Assembly: GCA_018065685.1 (NCBI GenBank)
Contig: JAGHSU010000052.1
Span: 1 to 6,155, forward strand
Direction of reading: 5' to 3'
Length of the DNA: 6,155 bases
Origin: Candidatus Methanocorpusculum equi
GTDB lineage: Archaea > Halobacteriota > Methanomicrobia > Methanomicrobiales > Methanocorpusculaceae
The position numbers were made by a program, and so were the translations under genes. The notes under the pieces were generated by a model. The model worked only from the letters and a program-made list of their open reading frames with translations, ran no database searches and was not told where the DNA came from. Positions 1 through 5,523 of the stretch are shown here, piece by piece. The stretch's first letter is position 1. Each line of letters starts with the position of its first letter.

Positions 1-1
1 T

Positions 2-289
2 AGTACCGTTTACCTTATAGAATGCGGATTCACCACAAAAGAAGGATTCAGAATTAGAACAACTGAGTCTTTTTTAGAAAGCGGTGTGTTTGGCTCGATA
101 GTTCCGGGTCCCGTTCTGGCTTCAGCTCTGAAAAATAAAGAAGTGGCTGAAGGTCTGCAGAATTTAGATAAGATTTCTCCTGAAGAGATAGCAGCACTGA
201 AAGAGAAAATCAAACAGGTAGGCTTTAAGAAAGAAAAAACTGAATGGATTGATGTTGCCGATATGCTGAAAAAGATGGAGAGGAAATAA
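2..289 (+). CDS. Unrecognised protein, C-terminal part only (start lies left of the window)
   Basis: The frame is open from the first complete codon at position 2 to a TAA at 287-289, so this is the last 95 residues of a longer protein. An in-frame GTG at 86 could serve as a start for a 67-aa product, but the open frame upstream makes truncation by the window edge more likely. The visible part has a mixed region (STVYLIECGF near the left edge), then a charged, probably helical tail rich in Lys and Glu (LDKISPEEIAALKEKIKQVG and onward to MLKKMERK). I see no catalytic motif, cysteine cluster or clear membrane segment. It sits tail to tail with the integrase gene with no base between the two stop codons, and shares its A+T-rich composition, so it is probably cargo of the same integrated element. 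I do not recognise the family. Confidence 0.6.
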   Translation, partial: STVYLIECGFTTKEGFRIRTTESFLESGVFGSIVPGPVLASALKNKEVAEGLQNLDKISPEEIAALKEKIKQVGFKKEKTEWIDVADMLKKMERK

Positions 290-1531
290 TTATTTTTGTT
301 GCTGCAGTGCCCAAGCTGAAAGCGCACCGGGATTCTGCTGCAGTGTTGAATAAATGAGGCTTACTGCTTTCATTAATTCTTCTTGAGGATTTTCTAATAT
401 AGGCATATGGCATTTATCGCAATATTTAGATCCGCGCGGTAATATTGTGCCGCAGTGCTGACATTGAACGGGGCGGTGTTTGCTTTCAAGAGCTTTGGCA
501 GTTCCAACTTCAGGAAGTTCAATATCATTAACCCTGAGTAACTCATTTTTTAAATCATCCTCGCTTAAATGGCTGTAAACCCGCATCATATTGGTATTTT
601 GATTGCCCCAGGCAAGCTGCTTGATGAATGATTCTTTCATTCCTAATTTTGTGAGTTCGGTTATCCTGGCATGTCTTAATAAATGAGGGTGTACATTTTT
701 TGTTATCCCGGCACGTTTTGCAATCTTCTTCATCTGGCTGGATATTGTCGCCTGGCTTATAGGTTTGTTATATTGATTCAAAAAAACAAAATCATCCTCT
801 GAATAATTGCCGCGACTACACATATATTCTACTAATATATCTCTTGACTCGATAAGGGGGATTGATCGCATTTTTCCGGTTTTACCATTTGTTTTAATTC
901 TGCTGATTTTATCTGTAATGAGAATATCTCTAAATCTCAGGTTTCCTACATCACAGCATCTAAGCCCTCCTTCAAACATAACATGGAATAAAGCCTTATC
1001 CCTGGTGGTTCTACACTCCTTAAAGAAAGCTTCTAATTCTTCACCAGTTAATAAATCCTCAACCTTAACTGCTGTTTGTGTTGGTGTTTCCGGTTTCATT
1101 TTGTTTAGTTTGGTAATATCGAGATGAGGGTTTAATCCTGATTCAGCAAGCCAAACAGAGAATGATTTTAAAATCCGTTGCTTATCATTTATGCTGTTTT
1201 GAGTGAGTTTTACAGCCTTATCAGTGGTTTCATTATGTCGTAAATGTTTTGTAAGCGTCTTTATCTGTACAAATCCGGTTAATATATCCTGAGTACTGCA
1301 GATATCAAAAGGTTTCTGAACTACATCTTTGAGATAAATTACCTGATTAGCAAGTTTATAATGCCTTGATGCTACAATCCCTTGTGAGTCTTTTTCTGAA
1401 AGATACAATCTGATAATAGCCGCCTCTGATGATGTTATCCTCCCATCTTCAACGGCTTTATTAATACAATTCTCTGACTGCTTCAAATATCGAGAGTCAG
1501 TTTCTTCTTTGTAATAGAACTGGTTTCTCAT
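290..1531 (-). CDS. Tyrosine recombinase/integrase with C-terminal zinc ribbon
   Basis: A 413-aa site-specific recombinase expected to catalyse integration and excision of the element to its left. The N-terminal ~150 residues look like a SAM-like core-binding domain. The catalytic domain follows from about residue 155. Visible active-site residues are Arg191 (EGGLRCCDVG), Lys217 or Lys220 in the beta-hairpin (NGKTGKMRSIPL), His283-Leu-Leu-Arg286-His287, Trp308 in place of the usual third His (LAWGNQN), and nucleophile Tyr319 (MMRVYSHLS). After the catalytic domain comes a four-cysteine ribbon, Cys357-x2-Cys360 and Cys371-x2-Cys374 (CQHCGTILPRGSKYCDKC), a tail seen on some archaeal integrases. 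The gene is unsplit, unlike SSV-type integrases. The ATG at 1531 is the first plausible start; I see no good Shine-Dalgarno sequence before it, so leaderless translation is possible. It lies just beyond the 3' end of tRNA-Phe, which marks it as a tRNA-targeting integrase. Confidence 0.93.
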   Translation of the reverse strand: MRNQFYYKEETDSRYLKQSENCINKAVEDGRITSSEAAIIRLYLSEKDSQGIVASRHYKLANQVIYLKDVVQKPFDICSTQDILTGFVQIKTLTKHLRHNETTDKAVKLTQNSINDKQRILKSFSVWLAESGLNPHLDITKLNKMKPETPTQTAVKVEDLLTGEELEAFFKECRTTRDKALFHVMFEGGLRCCDVGNLRFRDILITDKISRIKTNGKTGKMRSIPLIESRDILVEYMCSRGNYSEDDFVFLNQYNKPISQATISSQMKKIAKRAGITKNVHPHLLRHARITELTKLGMKESFIKQLAWGNQNTNMMRVYSHLSEDDLKNELLRVNDIELPEVGTAKALESKHRPVQCQHCGTILPRGSKYCDKCHMPILENPQEELMKAVSLIYSTLQQNPGALSAWALQQQK

Positions 1532-1586
1532 GTGTATAAACGATGTTAGATGAGAATAACCTTAAACTATCTTACAGGAACTTCAC

Positions 1587-1591
1587 AAAAA
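1587..1591 (-). terminator. T-run terminator of tRNA-Phe
   Basis: Five consecutive T on the - strand (AAAAA on +) begin 7 bases past the tRNA 3' end. Archaeal RNA polymerase commonly stops at short T-runs of this kind. It also lies between the tRNA and the integrase gene, so it may come from the element side of the junction. Confidence 0.45.
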
Positions 1592-1597
1592 GGTACA

Positions 1598-1640
1598 TGC
1601 CCTCAGCCGGAATTGAACCGGCGACATACAGATCTTCAGT
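1598..1640 (-). other. Presumed attachment site (att) in the 3' part of tRNA-Phe
   Basis: The integrase gene reads away from the tRNA 3' end at a distance of 66 bases, and the A+T-rich segment starts here. Tyrosine integrases often recombine within the anticodon-loop to 3'-end part of a tRNA gene and rebuild the gene from their own copy. The exact core cannot be defined because the second copy is not in the window: I found no repeat of the tRNA 3' half between 1 and 1590. The limits given are therefore only the most likely span, from the anticodon loop to the discriminator base. Confidence 0.5.
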
Positions 1641-1670
1641 CTGTCGCTCTCCCTACTGAGCTATAAGGGC
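1598..1670 (-). tRNA. tRNA-Phe (anticodon GAA)
   Basis: A complete 73-base cloverleaf reads on the - strand. The acceptor stem GCCCTTA pairs with TGAGGGC (one G-U pair). The D arm is GCTC/GAGC with loop AGTAGGGA. The anticodon stem ACAGA/TCTGT closes the loop CTGAAGA, with the GAA anticodon at 1635-1637. The variable loop is ATGTC, the T arm GCCGG/CCGGC has loop TTCAATT, and the discriminator base is A. CCA is not encoded and there is no intron. The gene is intact although an element appears to be inserted at its 3' end. Confidence 0.97.
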
Positions 1671-1700
1671 AAAAGTGCGTAATAATGTTGTCTCTTGTTC

Positions 1701-1708
1701 TATTTAAA
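1701..1708 (-). promoter_or_regulatory. TATA-type promoter element for tRNA-Phe (possibly shared with the divergent DHH gene)
   Basis: TTTAAATA on the - strand lies about 31-38 bases before the tRNA 5' end. With the usual archaeal TATA-to-start distance, transcription would begin about 6-10 bases before the mature tRNA. The motif is nearly symmetric (TATTTAAA on +), so it could also drive the DHH gene rightward with a leader of about 50 bases. Confidence 0.55.
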
Positions 1709-1778
1709 GAAATCGTTCTCACCTCGGAACCCAACACCTTATCCCTCAATACAGCACATACATAAGGTATAAGATAGC

Positions 1779-2744
1779 ATGCCGTTTCATATCCGCAAAC
1801 AGACCGTAAAGCCCACCATTCAGGACAGACTGCGCGAACACACCGGACAGATTGTCCATTTAACCCACAATGACCTTGATGCTGCAGGGTCGGATGCTGT
1901 TGTGCGGATGAAATACGGGGATGAGATTCTGACATTTTTCTCATCCGTCGGCAAATTTGACTGGTTTTTAGGGCAGATCGGCGCCTACAACGGAAAAGAC
2001 CGCATTCTGATAATAAGCGACCTGGGCTACCAGAACGGTATCGAAGACAAAATCCGCAAGGTGCGCGCCGCAGGATGGCAGATTCAGTGGTACGACCACC
2101 ACAGATGGACCACGGAGGAGGAGGGGCTCATTCGTGAGTACACAGACCTCCTCGTTGTAGACACCGCACGCTGCGCGACAGGCGTTCTCGCGGTCTCTCT
2201 TAAACCGGACGCACCCTGTGCGGAAGAGGTCGCGCGGGTTGTCTGTGACTATGACTTATGGAAACATGAGGACCCGCGCTCAGGGGTTCTTGGTATTGTT
2301 ACGACCAAATATGAAAATATGAAGCTCGTCCGCGACAAACTGCAGCAGGGAATCATACTGGATGCAGAGATTGAAAAGATTTTTGCGGCAATCGAGGCGG
2401 AGAAAAACACCTGCATCAGAAAATCAATCAGACGTGCGAAAGTTTTCGACGGAAAGTACAAAACAGCTGTGATGCCCGCATACGGATATCCGAGTGAGAC
2501 CGCGGCAGAAGCGAGAAAACAGCTTGGAACCGACATCGAGCTGCTGGTATTTGACGGCGGAAAGTTCTCGCTCCGGTCAAAGCCCGACATCAGCCATCTC
2601 ATCGCACGCGAGTTCCACGGAGGGGGGCTCCCCAACGCATCAGGAGGAAACTTCGGGTACGGGTTAAAGGAGAAGATGCTCTTTAAGGTGTTCCATAAGG
2701 TAGCAAAAACTGATGAGTTTTTGAAGGTCACTGAGAAATATTAG
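1779..2744 (+). CDS. DHH/DHHA1-family phosphoesterase (NrnA-like or related)
   Basis: A 321-aa predicted metal-dependent phosphoesterase, probably Mn-dependent and cytosolic. The DHH domain motifs appear in order: His30-Asn-Asp32-Leu-Asp34 (LTHNDLDAAGSD), Asp81 (IISDLG), the signature Asp106-His107-His108 (WYDHHRW), and Asp157/Asp159 (VCDYDLW). A DHHA1-like C-terminal domain ends in the Gly-rich substrate loop HGGGLPNASGG (residues 280-290). The usual form is GGGH; here the His is Leu284 (codon CTC). Family members degrade nanoRNA, pAp or cyclic dinucleotides, or act on DNA as RecJ-like nucleases. The length fits a compact two-domain enzyme rather than RecJ, but the substrate cannot be read from the sequence. 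The ATG at 1779 has an AAGGT about 10 bases upstream. The gene stands alone between the tRNA and the feo cluster. Family confidence is high; the specific function is open. Confidence 0.88.
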   Translation: MPFHIRKQTVKPTIQDRLREHTGQIVHLTHNDLDAAGSDAVVRMKYGDEILTFFSSVGKFDWFLGQIGAYNGKDRILIISDLGYQNGIEDKIRKVRAAGWQIQWYDHHRWTTEEEGLIREYTDLLVVDTARCATGVLAVSLKPDAPCAEEVARVVCDYDLWKHEDPRSGVLGIVTTKYENMKLVRDKLQQGIILDAEIEKIFAAIEAEKNTCIRKSIRRAKVFDGKYKTAVMPAYGYPSETAAEARKQLGTDIELLVFDGGKFSLRSKPDISHLIAREFHGGGLPNASGGNFGYGLKEKMLFKVFHKVAKTDEFLKVTEKY

Positions 2745-2762
2745 AGGTCCCCCCCGGGCTTA

Positions 2763-2768
2763 TTTTTT
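2763..2768 (+). terminator. T-run terminator after the DHH gene
   Basis: Six consecutive T lie 19 bases after the DHH stop codon, behind a C7GGG tract. This is a plausible archaeal T-run terminator. Confidence 0.4.
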
Positions 2769-2800
2769 GTAACTGTTCAGCAGCATCCGCGAAGCACACA

Positions 2801-2839
2801 TCACCTCCGGAAACAACCGGGTGAGACAAACCCGTTTTT
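2801..2839 (+). terminator. Two overlapping hairpins followed by a T5 run; possible terminator or small-RNA 3' end
   Basis: Hairpin A pairs TCAC (2801-2804) with GTGA (2821-2824) and CCGG (2807-2810) with CCGG (2817-2820), with a two-base bulge. Hairpin B pairs CGGGT (2818-2822) with ACCCG (2830-2834) around a 7-base loop and is followed directly by TTTTT (2835-2839). The two share 2818-2822 and cannot form together. Hairpin B plus the T-run looks like an intrinsic terminator. No coding frame of note occupies the region. Confidence 0.35.
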
Positions 2840-2875
2840 CCGTCAGAAATCAGAATAAAAGATTCCCGCGCTTTT

Positions 2876-2940
2876 TTTCGGTTGGTTTCATAGAGCCGAA
2901 ACTGTTTCGGAAAAAAAGACTGAAACAAAATAGTTTCGGC
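2876..2940 (+). promoter_or_regulatory. Operator cluster upstream of feoA (TTTCGG/CCGAAA half-sites)
   Basis: Half-sites occur at 2876-2881 (TTTCGG), 2896-2901 (CCGAAA), 2905-2910 (TTTCGG) and 2934-2939 (TTTCGG). CCGAAAC-T-GTTTCGG (2896-2910) is a perfect 15-base palindrome. CTGAAAC-AAAATA-GTTTCGG (2920-2939) is a second inverted repeat with one mismatch. GCCGAAAC (2895-2902) and GTTTCGGC (2933-2940) also form an 8-base inverted pair. The cluster ends 5 bases before the presumed TATA element, where a bound repressor would block TBP/TFB. TTTCGGCA recurs before the DtxR-family gene, so that protein is the likely ligand. The binding itself is inference. Confidence 0.65.
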
Positions 2941-2944
2941 ACTG

Positions 2945-2952
2945 ATATTTAA
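2945..2952 (+). promoter_or_regulatory. TATA-type element of the feo operon
   Basis: ATATTTAA is centred about 30 bases before the feoA ATG, which would place the transcription start at or within a few bases of the start codon, giving a leaderless or nearly leaderless mRNA. This agrees with the lack of a clear Shine-Dalgarno sequence (only an A-rich stretch precedes the ATG). Confidence 0.5.
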
Positions 2953-2977
2953 CAACCAAAGATAAAAGAAAAAAGCC

Positions 2978-3226
2978 ATGCAAAGTGTAAAGGATGCGAT
3001 TCCCTTATCTGAACTGGAAAGAGATGCATCCGCCTCTATCATAGGATTTTCCGAAGCTGGACAGGAGCTTTCAAACCGTCTGCTTGAACTCGGATTTATC
3101 CACGGCTCGGTCATAACAGCCAACGGCAAGGCACCGTTTGGAAACCCGCTCATCTTTACCATTCACGGCGGAAGGCTCGCCCTCCGGCGGGAGGATGCAC
3201 GAAATATTCTGGTACGAAAGATATGA
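2978..3226 (+). CDS. feoA: FeoA, SH3-like accessory protein of ferrous iron transport
   Basis: An 82-aa cytosolic protein consisting of one FeoA/SH3-like domain, the normal length for the family. Recognisable family positions are LSEL near the N-terminus, RLLELGF (34-40), the loop APFGNPL (52-58), and the closing [13 protein letters not shown] (67-79). FeoA is thought to bind FeoB and modulate its activity; it has no catalytic residues. Its stop TGA overlaps the feoB ATG (ATGA at 3223-3226), so the two are translationally coupled. Its own start ATG sits right behind a TATA element and a probable iron-dependent operator, so it is the first gene of the feo operon. Confidence 0.93.
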   Translation: MQSVKDAIPLSELERDASASIIGFSEAGQELSNRLLELGFIHGSVITANGKAPFGNPLIFTIHGGRLALRREDARNILVRKI

Positions 3227-4701
3227 ATAAAATAATACTCGCGCTCGCAGGGAACCCGAACTGCGGAAAGACCACCTTATTTAACGGGCTCACCGGTCTT
3301 CGCCACCACACCGGAAACTGGCCGGGAAAAACCGTCTCAGTAGACCGTGAGGAGGGGAAGTTCACCTACCGTGACTACACCTTCGATTTAATCGACCTCC
3401 CGGGAATCTACAGTTTATCCTCAAGAACCCTCGAAGAGGAGCTTGCAGCAGACTATCTCCTGCATGAAAAGCCGGAAGTGGTCGTAAACGTCGTTGACGC
3501 CTCGCATCTTGAAAAGAACCTCTTTTTAACCCTGCAGCTGATTGAAATCGGGGTGCCTGTCATTGTTGCCCTCAACATGAACCGGTTTGCGAAGAAGGAC
3601 GGCATCTTCGTTGACGAAGCAAAACTAAGCGAGGTACTCGGCGTCCCGGTTGTAAAAATAGAAGCGGTCACCAAAGAGGGACGTGACGCTCTCCTCGATG
3701 AGGTCATCAGAACTCATGAACATGTAAACAGGAAGGCAGCTGAAGTAATCCACACCCATGTCCATGAGGACGGGCATGAAAATATCGACGGAAGCCAGGA
3801 CACACGGGTGCACATCCAGACACATTCCCATGCGGAGACGATTCACTATTATGCTGAGGACCTCGAGTTCCATATTGCGGATTTATGTGCGGAAGGGATG
3901 AGCCGCTGGGAAGCGCTGCAGACCTTAATCCATCAGACGCTCGATGAAGACACGCACACGTTTGCGACCAGAAGGCATCTTGAAAGCGAGTACGGAGGGC
4001 TGTCCCTTACCGAAATTATCTCGACGCAAAAGTATGCCTACATCGAAAAGGTCCTGAATTATGCAGTAGCTGCCAAAGGCCCCGCACGGGAACGGATGAC
4101 ACAGGCAATTGATAAAATCGTCATGAACCGGGGTCTTGCGATTCCGATTTTCCTTGGCGTGATGTTTCTGATGTTCCAGGTGGTGTTTCTTCTCGGAAAC
4201 CCCCTGAAGGATCTTCTGTCAGCATGCTTTACCTGGCTTGGAGACCTTGCTGCAACTCCGCTCGCTGCAGCCCCTGAATGGGTGAACTCGCTTGTTGTCG
4301 ATGGTGTTATAGGGGGTGTCGGAACCGTTGTCTCCTTTATCCCGAACATCATTCTGATGTTTTTAATGATCGCCATTCTGGAAAACTCAGGATACCTCTC
4401 CCGCGTGGCAGTAATTATGGATGCGGTGATGAAAAAGATTGGTCTGCACGGCAAATCCTTTATCCCCATGATTTTGGGATTCGGCTGCAGCGTTCCGGCA
4501 GTAATGGCGGCACGTACGCTTGAAAACGAGCGCTCGAAGAAGCTTACGATGCTTCTGACACCTTTCATGTCCTGCAGCGCACGCCTTCCGGTCTACACGC
4601 TTTTCATCGGGGTTTTCTTTACCGCAAATCAGGGGCTGATTCTCTTTGCAGTCTACCTCATAGGTGTGCTTGTAGCCCTTCTTGTGGGATTCATTCTCTG
4701 A
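3223..4701 (+). CDS. feoB: FeoB ferrous iron transporter, N-terminal part (G domain, GDI domain and first permease half), ended by an in-frame TGA
   Basis: This is the first 492 residues of a GTP-dependent Fe(II) permease of the cell membrane. G1 is GNPNCGKT (10-17), switch I is GNWPGKTVS (31-39, with Thr37) and G3 is DLPG (58-61). G4 reads NMNR (118-121) instead of Nxx-Asp, and the G5 region has Glu147-Ala148 where Ser-Ala is usual. Residues 165-208 form an insert with ten His between the G domain and the helical domain. Membrane segments start near 306 ([13 protein letters not shown]). Gate-1 signatures [20 protein letters not shown] (419-438, Cys422) and [11 protein letters not shown] (448-458, Cys451) are intact. 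The TGA at 4699-4701 replaces a residue in the loop before the second permease half; the same frame continues after it as FeoB for another 191 codons. Alone this product would lack half the pore. The gene overlaps feoA by 4 bases. Confidence 0.92.
   Translation: MNKIILALAGNPNCGKTTLFNGLTGLRHHTGNWPGKTVSVDREEGKFTYRDYTFDLIDLPGIYSLSSRTLEEELAADYLLHEKPEVVVNVVDASHLEKNLFLTLQLIEIGVPVIVALNMNRFAKKDGIFVDEAKLSEVLGVPVVKIEAVTKEGRDALLDEVIRTHEHVNRKAAEVIHTHVHEDGHENIDGSQDTRVHIQTHSHAETIHYYAEDLEFHIADLCAEGMSRWEALQTLIHQTLDEDTHTFATRRHLESEYGGLSLTEIISTQKYAYIEKVLNYAVAAKGPARERMTQAIDKIVMNRGLAIPIFLGVMFLMFQVVFLLGNPLKDLLSACFTWLGDLAATPLAAAPEWVNSLVVDGVIGGVGTVVSFIPNIILMFLMIAILENSGYLSRVAVIMDAVMKKIGLHGKSFIPMILGFGCSVPAVMAARTLENERSKKLTMLLTPFMSCSARLPVYTLFIGVFFTANQGLILFAVYLIGVLVALLVGFIL
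4699..4701 (+). other. In-frame TGA inside feoB
   Basis: The codon after Ile491-Leu492 is TGA, and the same frame then reads KTIFRGDESSFIIEMPAYHM, the usual FeoB linker into the second permease half. No frameshift is needed, and without the stop the protein would be 684 aa, a normal FeoB length. As I recall, FeoB proteins have a basic residue around this point, so a change from CGA or AGA (Arg) is the simplest explanation. TGA is a true stop for feoA (3224-3226) and for feoB itself (5275-5277), so general reassignment is unlikely. Confidence 0.9.
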
Positions 4702-4743
4702 AAAACCATATTCAGGGGAGATGAGTCGTCATTCATCATCGAA

Positions 4744-5277
4744 ATGCCTGCCTACCACATGCCGAGAGTCCGTGACACACTGCTTTCGATGTGGGATAAT
4801 GCAAAGGAGTTTTTAAGCCGCGCAGGAATCATTATTTTCCCTGCGGTGCTCGTCGTCTGGCTCCTGGGTTCTCTTCCGTTCGGAGTGGAATATGCCTCGA
4901 TGGACTCGGTCCTCGGAAACCTCGGAACGGCGATTGCCCCGGTGTTTGAGCCGCTCGGCTTCGGCATCCCGGAGGTCGCGGTGTCGATTGTTATGGGACT
5001 TGTGGCAAAGGAAGTGGTTATCGGTTCTCTCGGGTCTATCTTCGGTGTGGGAGACGCAGGTCTTCAGGCGGTCCTTCCAACCATCTTTACGCCCTTGTCC
5101 GCGTTCTCGTTTATCATCTTTATTCTGCTCTACATCCCGTGCCTTGCAGCGCTTCTGACAATGAAAAAGGAAGCGCATTCGTGGCTCTTTATGTTCGCGG
5201 CAGCGTTCATGTATTTTGCAATCGCATGGATTGCAGCATTTCTCGTGTTTCAGGTGGGGACGCTCCTTGGCTTCTGA
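4744..5277 (+). CDS. feoB: FeoB, C-terminal permease half (continuation after the in-frame TGA)
   Basis: These 177 residues continue the feoB frame; homology extends back to 4702, directly after the TGA. Met508 (in full-length numbering) at 4744 is the first ATG in frame, so it is the start if the fragment is translated on its own. The only purine-rich Shine-Dalgarno-like motif, AGGGGAG at 4714-4720, is 23 bases away, which is too far for normal spacing. Family marks are MPAYHMPRVRDTL at the N-terminus, a membrane helix in RAGIIIFPAVLVVWLLG, the gate-2 motif GLVAKEVVIGSLGSIFG, the conserved LYIPCLAALLTMKKE with its Cys, and a last helix ending GTLLGF. It lacks any G domain. It is functional only if the TGA is read through, if the halves assemble as two chains, or if the TGA is a sequence error; otherwise feoB is a pseudogene. 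The good conservation of this half suggests any inactivation is recent. Confidence 0.8.
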   Translation: MPAYHMPRVRDTLLSMWDNAKEFLSRAGIIIFPAVLVVWLLGSLPFGVEYASMDSVLGNLGTAIAPVFEPLGFGIPEVAVSIVMGLVAKEVVIGSLGSIFGVGDAGLQAVLPTIFTPLSAFSFIIFILLYIPCLAALLTMKKEAHSWLFMFAAAFMYFAIAWIAAFLVFQVGTLLGF

Positions 5278-5278
5278 T

Positions 5279-5443
5279 GTGGTAAGTTTCATTGTGTTTG
5301 TCGTTGTGGCAGTGTGCATCTGTGCCCTGTTTCTTTTTGTTCTGGTACGGACGGCACGGGGAGGGGGCTGCTCCTGCGGAAAGAAAACGGGCTCTTCCTC
5401 CTGCTCCTGCTGCCGTGCGGAGTGCGGGAAACGGAAAGAGTAG
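5279..5443 (+). CDS. FeoB-associated Cys-rich small membrane protein
   Basis: A 54-aa peptide with one N-terminal membrane helix (roughly residues 3-23, VSFIVFVVVAVCICALFLFV) followed by a basic turn (RTARGGG) and a cysteine cluster: Cys31, Cys33, Cys42, Cys44, Cys45 and Cys49 in CSCGKKTGSSSCSCC and the residues after it. This helix-then-GG-CxC layout matches the small FeoB-associated Cys-rich family often encoded right after feoB. Its job is not established; metal binding or FeoB assembly is plausible. The start is taken as GTG at 5279, one base after the feoB stop; the ATG at 5277 runs at once into a stop in its own frame. A start inside feoB at 5216 would put non-hydrophobic residues before the helix and is less likely. 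GGTGGGGA lies 18 bases upstream, so translation is probably coupled to feoB. Confidence 0.78.
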   Translation: MVSFIVFVVVAVCICALFLFVLVRTARGGGCSCGKKTGSSSCSCCRAECGKRKE

Positions 5444-5473
5444 ATTTCGGCAATGATTTCGGCATTCCGAAAT
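5443..5473 (+). promoter_or_regulatory. Operator upstream of the DtxR-family gene
   Basis: GATTTCGGCA occurs twice as a direct repeat with a 12-base period (5443-5452 and 5455-5464). The second copy is part of the perfect inverted repeat ATTTCGG-CATT-CCGAAAT (5456-5473). The element ends 2 bases before the TATA-like TTTATA, so a bound repressor would cover the promoter. The same TTTCGGCA core stands before feoA at 2934-2941. Autoregulation by the downstream DtxR-type protein is inferred. Confidence 0.68.
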
Positions 5474-5475
5474 TA

Positions 5476-5481
5476 TTTATA
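5476..5481 (+). promoter_or_regulatory. TATA-type element of the DtxR-family gene
   Basis: TTTATA is centred about 45 bases before the ATG at 5524, predicting a transcription start near 5504 and a leader of about 20 bases. That leader contains AGGAAAG (5511-5517), a fair ribosome binding site 6 bases before the ATG. The repressor is therefore transcribed from its own promoter. Confidence 0.55.
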
Positions 5482-5523
5482 GCAATCCGGACAATCAGAT
5501 AATACCAAACAGGAAAGACCGGC

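Noticed and set aside
1779..1944. A 102-codon - strand reading frame (1636-1944) covering the tRNA and the start of the DHH gene
   Set aside because: It runs through the tRNA-Phe gene and lies antisense to well conserved DHH motifs; its translation shows no family resemblance.
2728..3162. A 144-codon - strand reading frame across the feoA promoter region
   Set aside because: It is antisense to feoA and to the operator palindromes and has no recognisable protein features.
4010..4019. CCGAAATTAT inside feoB, identical to one arm and flank of the operator before the repressor gene
   Set aside because: Only one half-site is present, it encodes conserved FeoB residues, and there is no promoter nearby; chance match.
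4699..4701. Selenocysteine at the feoB TGA
   Set aside because: FeoB has no known Sec position here, TGA ends other genes in the window, and I see no SECIS-like structure near the gene's 3' end.
4714..4723. AGGGGAG followed at once by ATG, as a possible reinitiation site for the second FeoB half
   Set aside because: The ATG at 4721 is out of frame with feoB, and the in-frame ATG at 4744 is 23 bases from the purine tract, too far for ordinary ribosome binding.
4813..5319. A 168-codon - strand reading frame antisense to the end of feoB
   Set aside because: Its translation is a His/Lys/Arg/Glu-rich low-complexity sequence, the normal complement of a membrane-protein gene.
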